Positions 45,170 to 53,012 of a DNA stretch of 64,000 bases are shown here, in pieces. Under the pieces are notes generated by a model that saw only the letters and a list, made by a program, of their open reading frames with translations, searched no databases and was not told where the DNA came from. A program made the translations under genes and the position numbers. The DNA comes from an uncultured Lachnospiraceae bacterium (GTDB lineage Bacteria; Bacillota; Clostridia; Lachnospirales; Lachnospiraceae), in NCBI GenBank assembly GCA_910584725.1, contig CAJUBE010000001.1, positions 124,001 through 188,000 of the forward strand, read 5' to 3'. Numbering within the stretch: position 1 is the stretch's first letter; each line of letters starts with the position of its first letter.

Positions 45170-46224
45170 AAAATACCCGCCGCCTCCAAAAAACGATCCG
45201 CAATGCTGTCCAGAGAATACTGCTCCCTCAACTTTGCTCCGTTGACGGAGAGCCGCCCGGCAAGCTCGTCATCCCCGGCCACCCGGAGCATAGCCTCCGC
45301 AAGCGCCTCCCGGTCCCCCACCGGCGTCAACAGCCCGCTCTCGTTATGCTTCATATAAGCTCTTGCCCCGCCGATCGGACAATCGGTGGAAATCGTGGGA
45401 ATCCCCATGGCAAGCGCCTCCAGCATAGAATTGGAAATCCCCTCAAAATCAGAGGAGAGCACAAACATACGGCTGTCCGCAATCTCCTCCTTCACACGCG
45501 CGGAAAAACCGTGCCACACGACACTGTCACCGAGCCCCAGCTCCTGCGCGTACGCTTTCAGCCTTTCTTCCAACTCGCCCTCGCCGTATATATGAAGCGT
45601 ATAATCCGTCCGTTCCTTACGGAAATCCGAAAACGCCTCCAAAAGCAGCGCCTGATTTTTCTGACTGTGAAGCCGCCCTACCGTCACAATCTTTTTCGCC
45701 CGCTCTCCCTCATAGCGCTGCGGAATCGCCGCGTCGATGGGATTGGGTATAATCACAGCCTTTTTTGCAATGTCTTTTGGAAAGTAAGCGATGCCGTCCG
45801 CCGTCTGAAAGGTAATCACGTCCGCCCGCCGATAAGCCCAGTTGCGGATTTTTTTCTCCTTGCAGCTCTCCGGACTGTTTCTCTCCGCAACCAGAAAGGA
45901 GCGCTTCATGCCAAGTGTCGCGACGGCTGAAAATACGGCTCCGTTCACGCAAAAAGCAAAAATATGACAGTTTGGATTCTTCTTAAAATATCTGCGCATG
46001 TCTCTGATTCTTCTGATCTGGACCAGCGGATTGCCGCCCGACTGTTCGGAAATGGAGAAATCTTCCACCCGGCTGTCCAGTTCATAGGCATGCTGATATC
46101 CGGCAAACTGCATAATCGCAACCTGAAATCCCCGCTTGATATATTCTGTACTCAGGAGGGATATCACCTTTTCCGTCCCTCCGCCTGTCATATTGGGAAT
46201 AATAAATACAATCTTTTCCATCAC
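45166..46224 (-). CDS. GT4 family glycosyltransferase
   Basis: A 352-residue GT-B enzyme of normal length. The N-terminus IIPNMTGGGTEKVISLL carries the glycine-rich turn after the first strand. The C-terminal half has IVTVGRLHSQKNQALLLEAF, LHIYGEGELEERL and the E-x7-E motif in FEGISNSMLEALAMGIPTIS that binds the nucleotide sugar. Such retaining enzymes extend lipid-linked glycans in the cytoplasm. It overlaps the GT2 gene downstream by four bases. The start could be either of the two adjacent Met codons. It is divergent from the GT2 gene at 46314. Confidence 0.94.
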   Translation of the reverse strand: MMEKIVFIIPNMTGGGTEKVISLLSTEYIKRGFQVAIMQFAGYQHAYELDSRVEDFSISEQSGGNPLVQIRRIRDMRRYFKKNPNCHIFAFCVNGAVFSAVATLGMKRSFLVAERNSPESCKEKKIRNWAYRRADVITFQTADGIAYFPKDIAKKAVIIPNPIDAAIPQRYEGERAKKIVTVGRLHSQKNQALLLEAFSDFRKERTDYTLHIYGEGELEERLKAYAQELGLGDSVVWHGFSARVKEEIADSRMFVLSSDFEGISNSMLEALAMGIPTISTDCPIGGARAYMKHNESGLLTPVGDREALAEAMLRVAGDDELAGRLSVNGAKLREQYSLDSIADRFLEAAGIL

Positions 46225-46261
46225 ACATTCCCTCTTCTATAGCCTCTGTCATTTCCGGTAT

Positions 46262-46269
46262 GCTATAAT
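46262..46269 (+). promoter_or_regulatory. Extended -10 promoter for the GT2 gene at 46314
   Basis: TGCTATAAT gives a TG extension plus a perfect -10 (TATAAT, 46264-46269) 45 bases before the start codon. The -35 is weak, which is normal for extended -10 promoters. Confidence 0.55.
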
Positions 46270-46313
46270 ATAAAAAATACTGACATCAACCGGTCTCTAA
46301 AAGGAGTTACATC

Positions 46314-47321
46314 ATGCCCTTTTTAAGCATCATTGTCCCTGTATATAATGTAGAAAACTACCTCTCCGCATGCCTCGACAGCATTCTCGCCCAGACATTC
46401 ACGGACTTTGAAATCCTCCTCATGGACGACGGCTCCACGGACGGCTCGCCCGCCCTCTGCGACGCCTACGCCGCAAGGGATGCCCGCATCCGCTGCTTCC
46501 ACAAAAAAAACGGCGGCCACATGTCGGCCAGACAGGAAGGGTTTCGGCAGGCTTCGGGAATCTATGCCGCTTTCGTGGACAGCGACGACTGGATTGATCC
46601 CGTCATGTATGAGCGCATGTGCACAGCCGCCGCGAAATATGACGCAGATGTCATTTGCTGCAATTACACCGCTGTCACCCCCGAAAAACACATCGAGCGG
46701 CGGGATGTCTGCGCCCCAGGCTTCTATGACCGTGAGGGGCTTGAAACGAAGATTTTTCCCGTTATGCTTTTTTCCGGGCATTTCTTCCACTATGGTGTCT
46801 CCCCCAGCCTCTGCAATAAAATCTTCCGCCGCAGCCTGTTTGAGAAGCACCTTTTTCAAGTGCCTCTTCCGCTTAAACTTGGGGAAGACGGCCTGGCCGT
46901 TTACGGCTGTCTGCTGGAAGCCTCCTCGGCCTGTTTTCTTTCGGAATCCTTCTATTATTATAGAAGCAGCGGCGGTTCCCTCACCCACACGATGGATCAG
47001 GGCCGGCTTGCGGAAAACCGTCTGCTGTTCGATACCTACGACAAGCTGGTCGACCTTTCCATACACCCGTGCATGGAAAAACAGCTTCTCTATTATTATG
47101 TTTATCAGTGTCTCCTGACCTTCCCGCCCGTATTCCGCGCCATGCAGGGCGCTGAGACCGGTTTTAAAAAAGCTTTCCGCGAGGAGTGCGGTTATCCGCC
47201 CATCCGACGGGCTTTTCGCGGTGTCAGGCTCAAAGAGATCTCCGGCCTCCACAATAAGATCTATACTTTCTGCATCCGCCACAGACTGTACGGCCTGTTC
47301 CGCTTTTTCCTTTCACACTGA
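46314..47321 (+). CDS. GT2 family glycosyltransferase
   Basis: A 335-residue protein with an AAAAGGAG site. LSIIVPVYNVENYLSACLDSIL, ILLMDDGSTDGSPALCD and AAFVDSDDWIDPVMYERM (metal-binding SDD) place it among EpsJ/WcaA-type GT2 enzymes that extend exopolysaccharide repeat units from a UDP sugar. The C-terminal 100 residues are helical and variable, as usual. It has its own promoter and is a lone plus-strand gene between two minus-strand units. The long antisense frame across it is a shadow. Confidence 0.93.
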   Translation: MPFLSIIVPVYNVENYLSACLDSILAQTFTDFEILLMDDGSTDGSPALCDAYAARDARIRCFHKKNGGHMSARQEGFRQASGIYAAFVDSDDWIDPVMYERMCTAAAKYDADVICCNYTAVTPEKHIERRDVCAPGFYDREGLETKIFPVMLFSGHFFHYGVSPSLCNKIFRRSLFEKHLFQVPLPLKLGEDGLAVYGCLLEASSACFLSESFYYYRSSGGSLTHTMDQGRLAENRLLFDTYDKLVDLSIHPCMEKQLLYYYVYQCLLTFPPVFRAMQGAETGFKKAFREECGYPPIRRAFRGVRLKEISGLHNKIYTFCIRHRLYGLFRFFLSH

Positions 47322-47375
47322 GGCCGTGCGGCCCGCATCCTGCGACAGCACACGTTCCTCTGTTCAGAAACCCGC

Positions 47376-49361
47376 TCAATACGGTTTCTCCCAAGTCCCT
47401 GTCTGATAGAACTGCGCGCTCGCGTCGATTCCGTTTTTGTCATCATCCAGCGCAAGCGTTCGTCTGAAGAGATTCGTCCGCGTAAAGGCGAGGACAAGCA
47501 GGCAGAACACGAGAACCGCAGCCGCTGTCAGCGCCCTGCCGATTTTTCTCCGAGTCCCCATCCCTTCTTCCGCATTTTCCGCACCTTCACGGCTCTCCGC
47601 CGCTTCTCCCGCGCTTCCCAAATTTCCTGCGGCTGTCTCTCCTAAAGCGCCGCCGCGGATTATGCGCAGTCTTCCACACGCTCGCTCCAAAAACGCCGCC
47701 CACTCCGCCATCCCGCAGACCGCGTAAGGGATCAGCAGCACGAAATAAGGTATCGTATAGGAGGCGCTGGATTCCCAAAACAGATGAAAAAGATATCCCC
47801 CAAGAAAAACCACCGCTCCCATCAACTCATAAATCGTGCCCTTTCGCCACCGCAGAAAGAGATATAACAGCATCCCAAGCAGGATCAATGTCTGCATATC
47901 ATTGAGCAGAACCGAAAACCGCACGCCGCCCCTGCCGTCAATCACGCTTCTCAGCCATCCCGGTATCCGCGTTAGAGATTTTCTTCCCCGGGTACGGTCC
48001 AGACAGATAAAAGTGGGATCGTTCCACTGAAAAGCCGTTTTCTTCGCCAGAAAGGGAATCCCCTCATCCACGGGATATTCCAACATCCGTGTCACAATTT
48101 TCCGAAGCTCCTCCGCAGATGCCTGTGTGATCAGCTCCGTGTCATAATGGTATTCTTCAAACACATTGCCAATGTAACCGTTGTAGCCTCCCGGTCCCAG
48201 CGGCGCCTCCTGCATCCCCATCACCACCCAGGAGAGCATAACCTCCCCTTCCGGCATGTCGCAATCCGCAATCCGTTCCACAGCGGCATTGGAAACCTGT
48301 GTGCACAGTGCCGCACTTATCCCCATACATGCAATGAAAATCAGGGAAACCGCGCCTTCCCTCCATTTCTTTTCGCCCGAAAAAAAACAAAGAGAAATCG
48401 CGTCATAAACGAGAAAACAGGCGATGGCAATCAGATAAATCAGACAGTTCATCTTGATCACCGTGGCAAGTCCCATACAGAGGGAGGCCGCCGCAATATA
48501 GCGGTAACGTCTCGATGCCAGATACCGCTGCGCAAAGTAAACCGCCCCCAAAGACAACGCCATTCCCGGCAAAATGCCATACAGATATGTCACATAAAAA
48601 GATAACGGCGCCCAAATCAAAAGCCCAAGATACACCGCCGTCTGCAAGCCTTTTCCTTTCTTTCCGAACTCATCCGCACTTTCTCCCTCAGAAAGCCCGA
48701 AAAGTCCCGAAAGCTTCACCAGCACGCCGTAAATCACCGCCAGAAAAACCACGTTCACAAGCTGCGGGCCCACAAAGTTTCCCTCTCCGAACAGAAAACT
48801 CAAAAGATAGAAATACAGGACAATCCCTGACTGAAACGGATAGCGGAACAGATATTCCCCCTCCTCAAAAGAAGAGAAATCGCCCTGCCGCCACTGCATG
48901 GCGGTCTCATACACCTTTGCCGGATCGGATCCCGGATAAAGCTGTGTCAACGCCACGTAGGAAGCCGCCAGAATCACCGTCAAGAGAGTCATTCCCCAAA
49001 ATATCACATTGCCCCTGTACGCCGCGGATTCTTTCCACAACTGCGCACCCGCGGAATCACCTTCCCCGCCGTCCGCAGCCGCTTGTCCGTTTTTGCGTGT
49101 CAAAAAAAAACGCCATAATTTCCGGCCTGCAAGCAGCGCCGCCGTCAGAAAGACAAATATCAGAAGATGGCGCAGCGGACTGTCCGCTATGTTCAGAGTT
49201 TTCTCCTGCTCGCTTCCGTCCTCCAGAATCAGCCTGCCCACAAAACTTGTGCTGAATATACTGTGCAAAAACAGAAGAAACACCGCTCCTGCAAGCAGCA
49301 GTCGGATTGTGCCGTTGACAATCCGGTAAAATATATGGTTTTGCTTCACGTGATCCGTCAT
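47376..49361 (-). CDS. Polytopic membrane glycosyltransferase candidate (GT-C/PMT-like)
   Basis: A 661-residue protein with about 12 helices. LTQLYPGSDPAKVYETAMQW in the first large outside loop has the Asp and nearby Lys/Glu pattern of GT-C enzymes. LFRYPFQSGIVLYFYLLSFLFG follows, similar to PMT/ArnT-type mannosyltransferases. Charged cytoplasmic loops near residues 90-112 and 575-605 are low in complexity (Ala/Glu/Gly). It probably transfers a sugar from polyprenyl phosphate. It is the last gene of the polysaccharide region before the prophage and has its own promoter (49399-49429). Confidence 0.68.
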   Translation of the reverse strand: MTDHVKQNHIFYRIVNGTIRLLLAGAVFLLFLHSIFSTSFVGRLILEDGSEQEKTLNIADSPLRHLLIFVFLTAALLAGRKLWRFFLTRKNGQAAADGGEGDSAGAQLWKESAAYRGNVIFWGMTLLTVILAASYVALTQLYPGSDPAKVYETAMQWRQGDFSSFEEGEYLFRYPFQSGIVLYFYLLSFLFGEGNFVGPQLVNVVFLAVIYGVLVKLSGLFGLSEGESADEFGKKGKGLQTAVYLGLLIWAPLSFYVTYLYGILPGMALSLGAVYFAQRYLASRRYRYIAAASLCMGLATVIKMNCLIYLIAIACFLVYDAISLCFFSGEKKWREGAVSLIFIACMGISAALCTQVSNAAVERIADCDMPEGEVMLSWVVMGMQEAPLGPGGYNGYIGNVFEEYHYDTELITQASAEELRKIVTRMLEYPVDEGIPFLAKKTAFQWNDPTFICLDRTRGRKSLTRIPGWLRSVIDGRGGVRFSVLLNDMQTLILLGMLLYLFLRWRKGTIYELMGAVVFLGGYLFHLFWESSASYTIPYFVLLIPYAVCGMAEWAAFLERACGRLRIIRGGALGETAAGNLGSAGEAAESREGAENAEEGMGTRRKIGRALTAAAVLVFCLLVLAFTRTNLFRRTLALDDDKNGIDASAQFYQTGTWEKPY

Positions 49362-49398
49362 ATTTCCGCGCCCTTGTCCTCCGCTTTCATCTTTTTAT

Positions 49399-49429
49399 AT
49401 TATAGAAACATAAAATCCAGCATTTTCAA
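49399..49429 (-). promoter_or_regulatory. Promoter of the membrane glycosyltransferase gene at the prophage edge
   Basis: Read on the minus strand, a TTGAAA -35 (49424-49429) and a perfect TATAAT -10 (49399-49404) lie upstream of the start at 49361. The 19-base spacing is long but tolerable. It marks host DNA up to at least 49429. Confidence 0.5.
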
Positions 49430-49443
49430 TGCTTTCATCGGTG

Positions 49444-49485
49444 AAGTGTAGGAATAGTCAAGAAATAAACGACTTTTCTACACTT
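49444..49485. terminator. Inverted repeat at the end of the prophage late transcript
   Basis: AAGTGTAG (49444-49451) and CTACACTT (49478-49485) are exact reverse complements; the second overlaps the stop codon of the last phage gene. It may terminate the late phage message or mark the edge of the prophage. Confidence 0.45.
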
Positions 49486-49729
49486 TCCGATACACCGTTT
49501 TACCCTTTATCTCAGAGCCAGAAATATCTTCAATCCGGTTCCCATCCAAATCTTGAAGAGTATCGTAAAAGCACTGTTCGTCCGGATAATTGCTGAACAA
49601 CGTTCCAGTAATTATTGTACCATCTGCTAGGTGTGCGGTGCAACCCTTGAATAAGGTATCTGGAGTAACCGTATCGTTTGTGAGGTCGATTAGAATCTCT
49701 GTACCGTAAACGACCTTATTTACAGCCAT
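49478..49729 (-). CDS. Small phage structural protein, paralogue of the next gene upstream
   Basis: An 83-residue protein starting MAVNKVVYGTEILIDLT (49729, GGGGTGATT site). The first 45 residues closely follow the start of the protein at 49734-50312: the pattern NKV-YG---LIDLT-D-VT-D-L--G-TAH--DG--I-GT is shared. The rest (NYPDEQCFYDTLQDLDG ... GSEIKGKTVYRKV) recalls the C-terminal ends of the tail proteins at 55079 and 55417, which also finish in a short strand (G-TIFVTK-like). This suggests a shared attachment or capping module. It is the last prophage gene on this side. Confidence 0.65.
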   Translation of the reverse strand: MAVNKVVYGTEILIDLTNDTVTPDTLFKGCTAHLADGTIITGTLFSNYPDEQCFYDTLQDLDGNRIEDISGSEIKGKTVYRKV

Positions 49730-49733
49730 CCAA

Positions 49734-50312
49734 TCACCCCGCAATCGTTACCGTTGTACCCCCTGCCGAATTAGCAGATTCGACGTAGGCAATAGGGTTT
49801 ATTACAACCTGAGAGAGATAATCGATCCCGTCATCAGGAAGGATTGTTTGCTTTGTTGTAGAAGGTGTCGCTGTTTTTGCCTGCGCCGTAACATCTGAAG
49901 ATGGTTCGCAGTCACCCTCTACTCCCAGAACGTTGACACCCTTCTTAATATTGCCAGGTATAAGCTTGGCCTTTTCGGTCGCATCAAGCTGCACTGTTCC
50001 CGAGCCGTCGTGGTAACCGATAGGAATTGTATAGACCGAGTCTTTGTCTGTAATCGCCTCGGAAACGGCTCCATTGTTCTTCATAGTACCGGAAACTTTG
50101 TTGCCTCTCGCATAGGCTGTTTGCCCGCTGAGGATTTCGGCAGCGGTTACAGTAGCATCCGTAGAATCTACATCAAACGGGCAAGTGCCTTCGATTACTT
50201 CACCGCTCTTGTCGTGGGCAGTATAACCGGCCAGCAGTTTATCTTTTGTAACACTGTCACCGGTCAAATCAATCAAAGTATTACCCCCGTAAATCACTTT
50301 ATTGATCGCCAT
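49734..50312 (-). CDS. Phage tail-fibre-like structural protein
   Basis: Starting at 50312 (MAINKVIYGG, GGAGG nine bases upstream) it has 192 residues. An N-terminal NKVIYGGNTLIDLTGD module is followed by AAEILSGQTAYARGNKVSGTM, a repeated beta-rich element common in fibre and tail proteins of Firmicutes phages, and a Thr/Ser/Ala-rich region ending VVINPIAYVESANSAGGTTVTIAG. It is probably a virion surface protein. It overlaps the gene upstream by 14 bases and lies four bases before its shorter paralogue. Confidence 0.7.
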   Translation of the reverse strand: MAINKVIYGGNTLIDLTGDSVTKDKLLAGYTAHDKSGEVIEGTCPFDVDSTDATVTAAEILSGQTAYARGNKVSGTMKNNGAVSEAITDKDSVYTIPIGYHDGSGTVQLDATEKAKLIPGNIKKGVNVLGVEGDCEPSSDVTAQAKTATPSTTKQTILPDDGIDYLSQVVINPIAYVESANSAGGTTVTIAG

Positions 50313-50604
50313 TTGCATCCACCTCCTTTGCAATATAAGCGGTCGTGCCGTTGGACTCGTTGCTGGTTTCCCAATAGGGAACCTCCGTAACCAAAATATC
50401 CTCCTTCAGCACCTTATTTGCGGTGTTCAAAATCTGAGAACCGGATGCTTTGGGAACGACCTTATAATCCCCGGAGTAAGTGTCATATTCCCTTGTCACA
50501 CAGATTGACCCATTCAGACTTTCAATACCAGAAAGAGTCCCTTTCAGAACAGATTCGCCCGATATTTTTCCGCTTAACGAATCCAGCGCCCGTATACCGC
50601 TCAT
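50299..50604 (-). CDS. Phage structural protein of unknown function
   Basis: A 101-residue protein with a GGAGG site. It begins with short beta repeats (SLSGKISGESVLKGTLSGIESLNGSI) and ends YKVVPKASGSQILNTANKVLKEDILVTEVPYWETSNESNGTTAYI. The segment -PK---QILNTANKVL--DI-V--VPY- is a pattern I know from small virion-associated proteins of Clostridia phages. The internal SG-L-G repeats suggest a trimeric fibre or spike element. It is co-transcribed with the neighbouring small phage genes. Confidence 0.65.
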   Translation of the reverse strand: MSGIRALDSLSGKISGESVLKGTLSGIESLNGSICVTREYDTYSGDYKVVPKASGSQILNTANKVLKEDILVTEVPYWETSNESNGTTAYIAKEVDANGDQ

Positions 50605-50605
50605 A

Positions 50606-50938
50606 TCAGCACACCTCCTCCGTTATTTTAATTTTAGAGGCAGTGATGAACGTATCCACTTCGCCGGACGCCCTCGTCAATTGGACATCGTACACATAAG
50701 TTCCAAAAGCGAGGTCTTTTGTATCTTCCGGGTTCAAAACCAGTTTCAGCGTATCAATCGGAATATCTTTTACCAGCAGAGTATCTTCATCCGTATAGTT
50801 GGCTTTCATCGCGAAACGAACAGAATCCCCTTCGGATGGTATATATGGATCTCCATTTGATTGGCTAATAGAAATCTGAGCCATGAAAGTGTCGCCTCGC
50901 GTAAGAGTAATGGTTGTTCCGGAAACCTTATAACTCAT
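50606..50938 (-). CDS. Phage baseplate-type protein, BppU N-terminal-domain-like
   Basis: A 110-residue beta-rich protein with a GGAGG site. VSGTTITLTRGDTFMAQISI and the ending LAFGTYVYDVQLTRASGEVDTFITASKIKITEEV resemble the N-terminal domain of BppU-type baseplate proteins, which binds the distal tail protein. Here the domain stands alone, without a receptor-binding extension. It lies after the holin in transcription order, which is unusual for a baseplate gene. Confidence 0.65.
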   Translation of the reverse strand: MSYKVSGTTITLTRGDTFMAQISISQSNGDPYIPSEGDSVRFAMKANYTDEDTLLVKDIPIDTLKLVLNPEDTKDLAFGTYVYDVQLTRASGEVDTFITASKIKITEEVC

Positions 50939-50970
50939 AGCTCTCCTCCATTTCTGTCTGGCAATCGAAA

Positions 50971-51043
50971 ACGGCTATACCCTCTACAATAATAAAAGCC
51001 GCCCACACACAATAGGCAGCGAATCATAGACGAGTATAGCCGT
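50971..51043. terminator. Long-range inverted repeat in the spacer after the holin gene
   Basis: ACGGCTATAC (50971-50980) and GTATAGCCGT (51034-51043) are perfect 10-bp complements closing a 53-base loop that is itself rich in short pairings. It fills most of the 124-base gap between the holin and the next phage gene. It could terminate, process or regulate the late transcript. Confidence 0.55.
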
Positions 51044-51062
51044 AAAGATTGCATTTGTGATG

Positions 51063-51269
51063 TTACTTGATATCCTTGTTGTAGTTTGCGGCGCTGATTC
51101 CCAGAAGAACGCCCAGGAAAGTATCAACAGCCGTAATGGTACCGACTACCTGCTCACCACAGGGCAGACCCCAGATGCCGGCCAGCGCAAAATATAAAGT
51201 GCCGGCTGCCGGAAGCAGATACTGTGCAATCCATTTCAGGGTATCGTAGGTTTGGTTACTCATCTTCAT
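51063..51269 (-). CDS. Phage holin (r1t/phi-LC3-like)
   Basis: A 68-residue protein with GGAGG nine bases upstream. Two hydrophobic helices (YLLPAAGTLYFALAGIWGL and TITAVDTFLGVLLGIS) with a short turn and a polar N-terminus match r1t-type holins, which open the membrane at lysis. Its ATG lies inside the last codons of the small membrane gene upstream. An endolysin gene, usually next to the holin, is not seen in the window. Confidence 0.85.
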   Translation of the reverse strand: MKMSNQTYDTLKWIAQYLLPAAGTLYFALAGIWGLPCGEQVVGTITAVDTFLGVLLGISAANYNKDIK

Positions 51270-51591
51270 GATTTGTTTCCTCCTTGTATTGTGACTTGTG
51301 TATAGGTAATTTGTTTACCTCGTTCATGATCCGTTTGGCGGAGCCGTTTCCGCCCATCTTCTCATAAGGCTTATAGAGATATTCGTAGAGATTTTCATAC
51401 TCATCCGAGGTAATGTATCCCCGCTCTATGTAGACCATGCCCAAATACATAATCCGGTCATGTCCAAGCCCTATGAGCATTTCCGTTTTCACGTCTTTTT
51501 TCTCAAGCCGCTTTGTTATATAGGCCCACAGCCCAGAAGACGCAAGAACTGAGCTAAATATGGTAAGTAATATTTGAAACCATTGTTCCAT
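51256..51591 (-). CDS. Phage membrane protein next to the holin (possible holin accessory)
   Basis: The start at 51591 (MEQWFQILL) has AGGAGG seven bases upstream, inside the end of the reverse transcriptase gene, giving 111 residues. One N-terminal helix (FQILLTIFSSVLASSGLWAYI) is followed by a soluble helical part with MLIGLGHDRIMYLGMVYIERGYITSDEYENLYEYLYKPYEKMGGNGSAKRIM, a segment I recall from small proteins beside holins in Clostridia phages. It may help the holin or act as a second membrane protein. It links the DGR and lysis genes into one transcript. Confidence 0.75.
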   Translation of the reverse strand: MEQWFQILLTIFSSVLASSGLWAYITKRLEKKDVKTEMLIGLGHDRIMYLGMVYIERGYITSDEYENLYEYLYKPYEKMGGNGSAKRIMNEVNKLPIHKSQYKEETNHEDE

Positions 51592-51592
51592 C

Positions 51593-52810
51593 TCATACCT
51601 CCTGTAAAATATTTTGTGGCGACCTATCAAATATAACCAGCTTCTTGTTTACGACTGTTACTGTCTTGTCGAATAGGTCTTCATACAACCGCATAAGATT
51701 TTGACGCTGCTGCCTGGATAAAATCTTGTAGAAACTACCCATCCAACCACGGAACATATTCTCCACATTTTCATAGAGAACTTCTCCGTTTGCAACTTTA
51801 ACAGCCAGTTTCTTCAATTTTCTGCGCATAGTCGTAACCCTATCCGGATTGATTCTTTTAATGATTTTTCCATCCTTGGTAAGTGTGTATTTCACTTGCA
51901 GGAATTTGTATGTACTGGATATTTTAACGATGCGAGTCTTCTTCTCATTGATGTGAATACCCAGTTCTTTGGCGATTACACGAATATGCTCAAGCAAGTC
52001 CACCAGTTCTTCTTTGCTTGGGTTCATGATGTACCAGTCATCCATATAACGACCGTAAAATTTCTGGCTTCTTACATATTTCACATAGTTGTCAATGCGG
52101 TATGGATAGTAAATCCCGATGACTTGCGAAAGCTGATCGCCAATGTTTACCGATTTTTCCATCCACTTCTCGCCGGTTAATTGTTCCTTGGGTATTTCCC
52201 TGTAATCCAGCTTGTTAAACGTTTCGGTCATACAATTGGCGTATTCTTCATCTGTCATGTAAGAAACATCAATTTTGAACCCGTCAAATATAAGTGTTAG
52301 AAGCCAGTCAATAAACTCGTCATCGTCAAAGAGCTTTAACAGTTCCCGCTTCGCTATCTCATGAATGATATTGTCGTAGAATTTTGAGAAGTCTCCGAAC
52401 AGAATCCATCCTTCGTTGCCATACTGCTTGTAGTACCGTCGGAGATGCACCTCAAAACGCTCTCTTTGGTGTGAAATTCCTCTACCTTTGATGGAAGCGC
52501 CATTATCATAGATAATATGCTTCTTGACCTCTGGTAACAAAATCTCGTCACATAAAGCATGGCGAACAATGCGGTCTCTGATTCGGATACTCGATATAGG
52601 TCTTACTCGGCCCCGCTCAGACAGAGAAAACTCTTCAACAGGACCATTTTCTAAAGTCCGGTTAAGAAGGTCTTCTTGGATAGAAAATATGTACCTTAGA
52701 AAGTTCATCATGAACTTCTGCGTCGTTTCTTTCCATTTACTGCCTTTTACGGAAGCCTTGTAAGCCCTATACAAGTTGTTGGCGTCAGACAAAATCTCTT
52801 CATACGTCAT
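51593..52810 (-). CDS. Diversity-generating retroelement reverse transcriptase
   Basis: A 405-residue reverse transcriptase. GRVRPISSIRIRDRIVRHAL opens the fingers, GDFSKFYD (139-146) holds the first catalytic Asp, IGDQLSQ (223-229) is the GxxxSQ motif specific to DGR enzymes (group II intron enzymes have QG), and YMDD (255-258) is the active site. About 50 extra residues lie between the first Asp motif and the SQ motif. No maturase or endonuclease domain is present. It should copy the TR RNA with errors at adenines into cDNA destined for the VR. Upstream on the same strand lie the TR (52920-53008) and the Avd-like gene. Its last codons form the ribosome-binding site of the next gene. Confidence 0.95.
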   Translation of the reverse strand: MTYEEILSDANNLYRAYKASVKGSKWKETTQKFMMNFLRYIFSIQEDLLNRTLENGPVEEFSLSERGRVRPISSIRIRDRIVRHALCDEILLPEVKKHIIYDNGASIKGRGISHQRERFEVHLRRYYKQYGNEGWILFGDFSKFYDNIIHEIAKRELLKLFDDDEFIDWLLTLIFDGFKIDVSYMTDEEYANCMTETFNKLDYREIPKEQLTGEKWMEKSVNIGDQLSQVIGIYYPYRIDNYVKYVRSQKFYGRYMDDWYIMNPSKEELVDLLEHIRVIAKELGIHINEKKTRIVKISSTYKFLQVKYTLTKDGKIIKRINPDRVTTMRRKLKKLAVKVANGEVLYENVENMFRGWMGSFYKILSRQQRQNLMRLYEDLFDKTVTVVNKKLVIFDRSPQNILQEV

Positions 52811-52919
52811 AATTATTCACCGTGATAGCAATACTTACCGTAGTAAATTGCGTCCAGCTTTGTCATTTATCCTTGATGGAAAGGACAACGTCTCCTTCTC
52901 AGTTGGTTAGACAGAGAAT

Positions 52920-53008
52920 CCGGACGAACCCCGTTAGAGTTCGAAGCGTTGTTGTAGTTCGTATTGCCATTGCTGTTCACATTGGCGAAATTAGCCGAAG
53001 AAACGACG
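52920..53008 (-). ncRNA. DGR template repeat (TR)
   Basis: This 89-base stretch lies between the Avd-like stop (53013) and the reverse transcriptase start (52810). Compared with the VR at 54098-54186 it is identical except at 16 positions, all of them adenines on the minus (coding) strand; the strand has 23 adenines here. Read in the target's frame it has ten AAC/AAT codons, the arrangement that lets adenine mutagenesis give 15 amino acids and no stop codon. The 3' 13 bases on the coding strand (GGGGTTCGTCCGG) have no adenine and are identical in both repeats. Confidence 0.95.
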
Positions 53009-53012
53009 CGAT

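Noticed and set aside
46323..47282. Minus-strand frame (319 residues) opposite the GT2 gene at 46314
   Set aside because: The plus strand carries the GT2 motifs, an extended -10 promoter and a good ribosome-binding site; the antisense frame has none.
51593..52810. Reverse transcriptase as a group II intron or Abi/UG-type enzyme
   Set aside because: No maturase or endonuclease domain and no intron RNA ends; the SQ motif plus adjacent Avd, TR and VR fit a DGR.
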